In this document: piece by piece, positions 5,794-6,087 of the stretch
How positions within the stretch are numbered: the stretch's first letter is position 1
Layout of the letters: each line of letters begins with the position of its first letter
DNA from: an uncultured bacterium
GTDB lineage: Bacteria; Bacillota; Clostridia; Oscillospirales; Ruminococcaceae
Direction: 5' to 3'
NCBI GenBank assembly: GCA_934845495.1
Contig: CAKWRB010000081.1
Location: 1-6,087 of the forward strand
Length of the DNA stretch: 6,087 nt
Program-made: the position numbers and the translations under genes
The notes under the pieces: generated by a model
What the model was told of the DNA's origin: nothing
Seen by the model: only the letters and a program-made list of their open reading frames with translations
The model's database searches: none

Positions 5794-6087
5794 TTGGAGA
5801 AAACCACAGAATATGCCGTTTCCATGCGTCATATCACCAAAACCTTCGGCAAAGTGGTTGCCAACCATGATGTCAGTCTGGATCTACGGGAAGGGGAGAT
5901 CCTGGCCCTGCTGGGAGAGAACGGCAGCGGTAAAACGACCCTGATGAATATGCTCTCTGGCATTTACTACCCCGATCACGGCGAGATCCTGATCCATGGA
6001 CAGCCCGCCGCCATCCGCTCCCCCCGGGAAGCCTTCGATCTGGGCATCGGCATGATCCACCAGCACTTCAAACTGGTGGATGTGCTC
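5794..6087 (+). CDS. BMP-type (nucleoside/sugar) ABC transporter ATPase, N-terminal 98 residues (cut by window edge)
   Basis: This is the start of the ATPase that would energise import of the ligand bound by the upstream lipoprotein. Ninety-eight codons are visible. They include the family opening VSMRHITKTFGKVVAN (9-24), Walker A GENGSGKT (41-48), IHGQPAAIRSPREA (67-80) and the Q-loop segment GMIHQHFKLV (86-95) with Gln90. The HQHF-LV signature is characteristic of ATPases paired with BMP-family binding proteins (NupO/RfuB-like, two fused ATPase domains, about 500 aa). The TTG start is chosen because AGGAGG (5782-5787) sits 6 nt upstream; the next ATG, at codon 11, has no ribosome binding site and lies at the start of the conserved domain. 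The gene lies 83 nt after the binding-protein stop, beyond an attenuator-like hairpin. Two permease genes would be expected downstream. Confidence 0.92.
   Translation, partial: MEKTTEYAVSMRHITKTFGKVVANHDVSLDLREGEILALLGENGSGKTTLMNMLSGIYYPDHGEILIHGQPAAIRSPREAFDLGIGMIHQHFKLVDVL

Overview
The window looks like chromosomal DNA from a Gram-positive anaerobe of the class Clostridia, most likely a gut Oscillospiraceae/Ruminococcaceae-type organism. The evidence is strong AGGAGG-type ribosome binding sites, two TTG starts, lipoprotein substrate-binding proteins, GC-rich codon choice with AT-rich promoters, and Clostridia-like protein sequences. The genus is not certain.

Left part (1-4020, minus strand). 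This is a complete-looking polyamine (spermidine/putrescine) import operon, transcribed right to left. The order is an XRE-cupin regulator (3392-3925), potA ATPase (1775-3343), potB (921-1760) and potC (122-916) permeases, and the start of the potD lipoprotein (1-125, cut by the window edge). Gaps are 48, 14 and 4 nt, then a 4-nt ATGA overlap, so this is one transcription unit. It is probably driven by a promoter at 3992-4019 and controlled by its first gene. The main oddity is PotA. It has 522 residues where about 350-380 is usual, because two diverged tandem repeats of about 85-90 residues, resembling Gram-positive surface-protein repeats, sit inside its C-terminal TOBE domain.

Middle (3926-4537). 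This is a 612-bp divergent intergenic region with no credible gene. It holds the two outward promoters, a 48-bp AT-rich block of three inverted repeats, five copies of TTTACA/TGTAAA, and a GC-rich leader that can form two mutually exclusive hairpins ahead of the right-hand operon.

Right part (4383-6087, plus strand). This is the start of a BMP/PnrA-type ABC importer operon, probably for purine nucleosides or related compounds. A substrate-binding lipoprotein (4538-5710) is followed by a terminator-like hairpin (5725-5762) and then the first 98 codons of the nucleoside/sugar-type ATPase (5794 to the edge). Permease genes would be expected beyond the window.

Together the two divergent units equip the cell to take up polyamines and probably nucleosides, both of them nitrogen-rich nutrients. 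Shared sequence motifs between the promoters raise the possibility of joint control, which is inference only.
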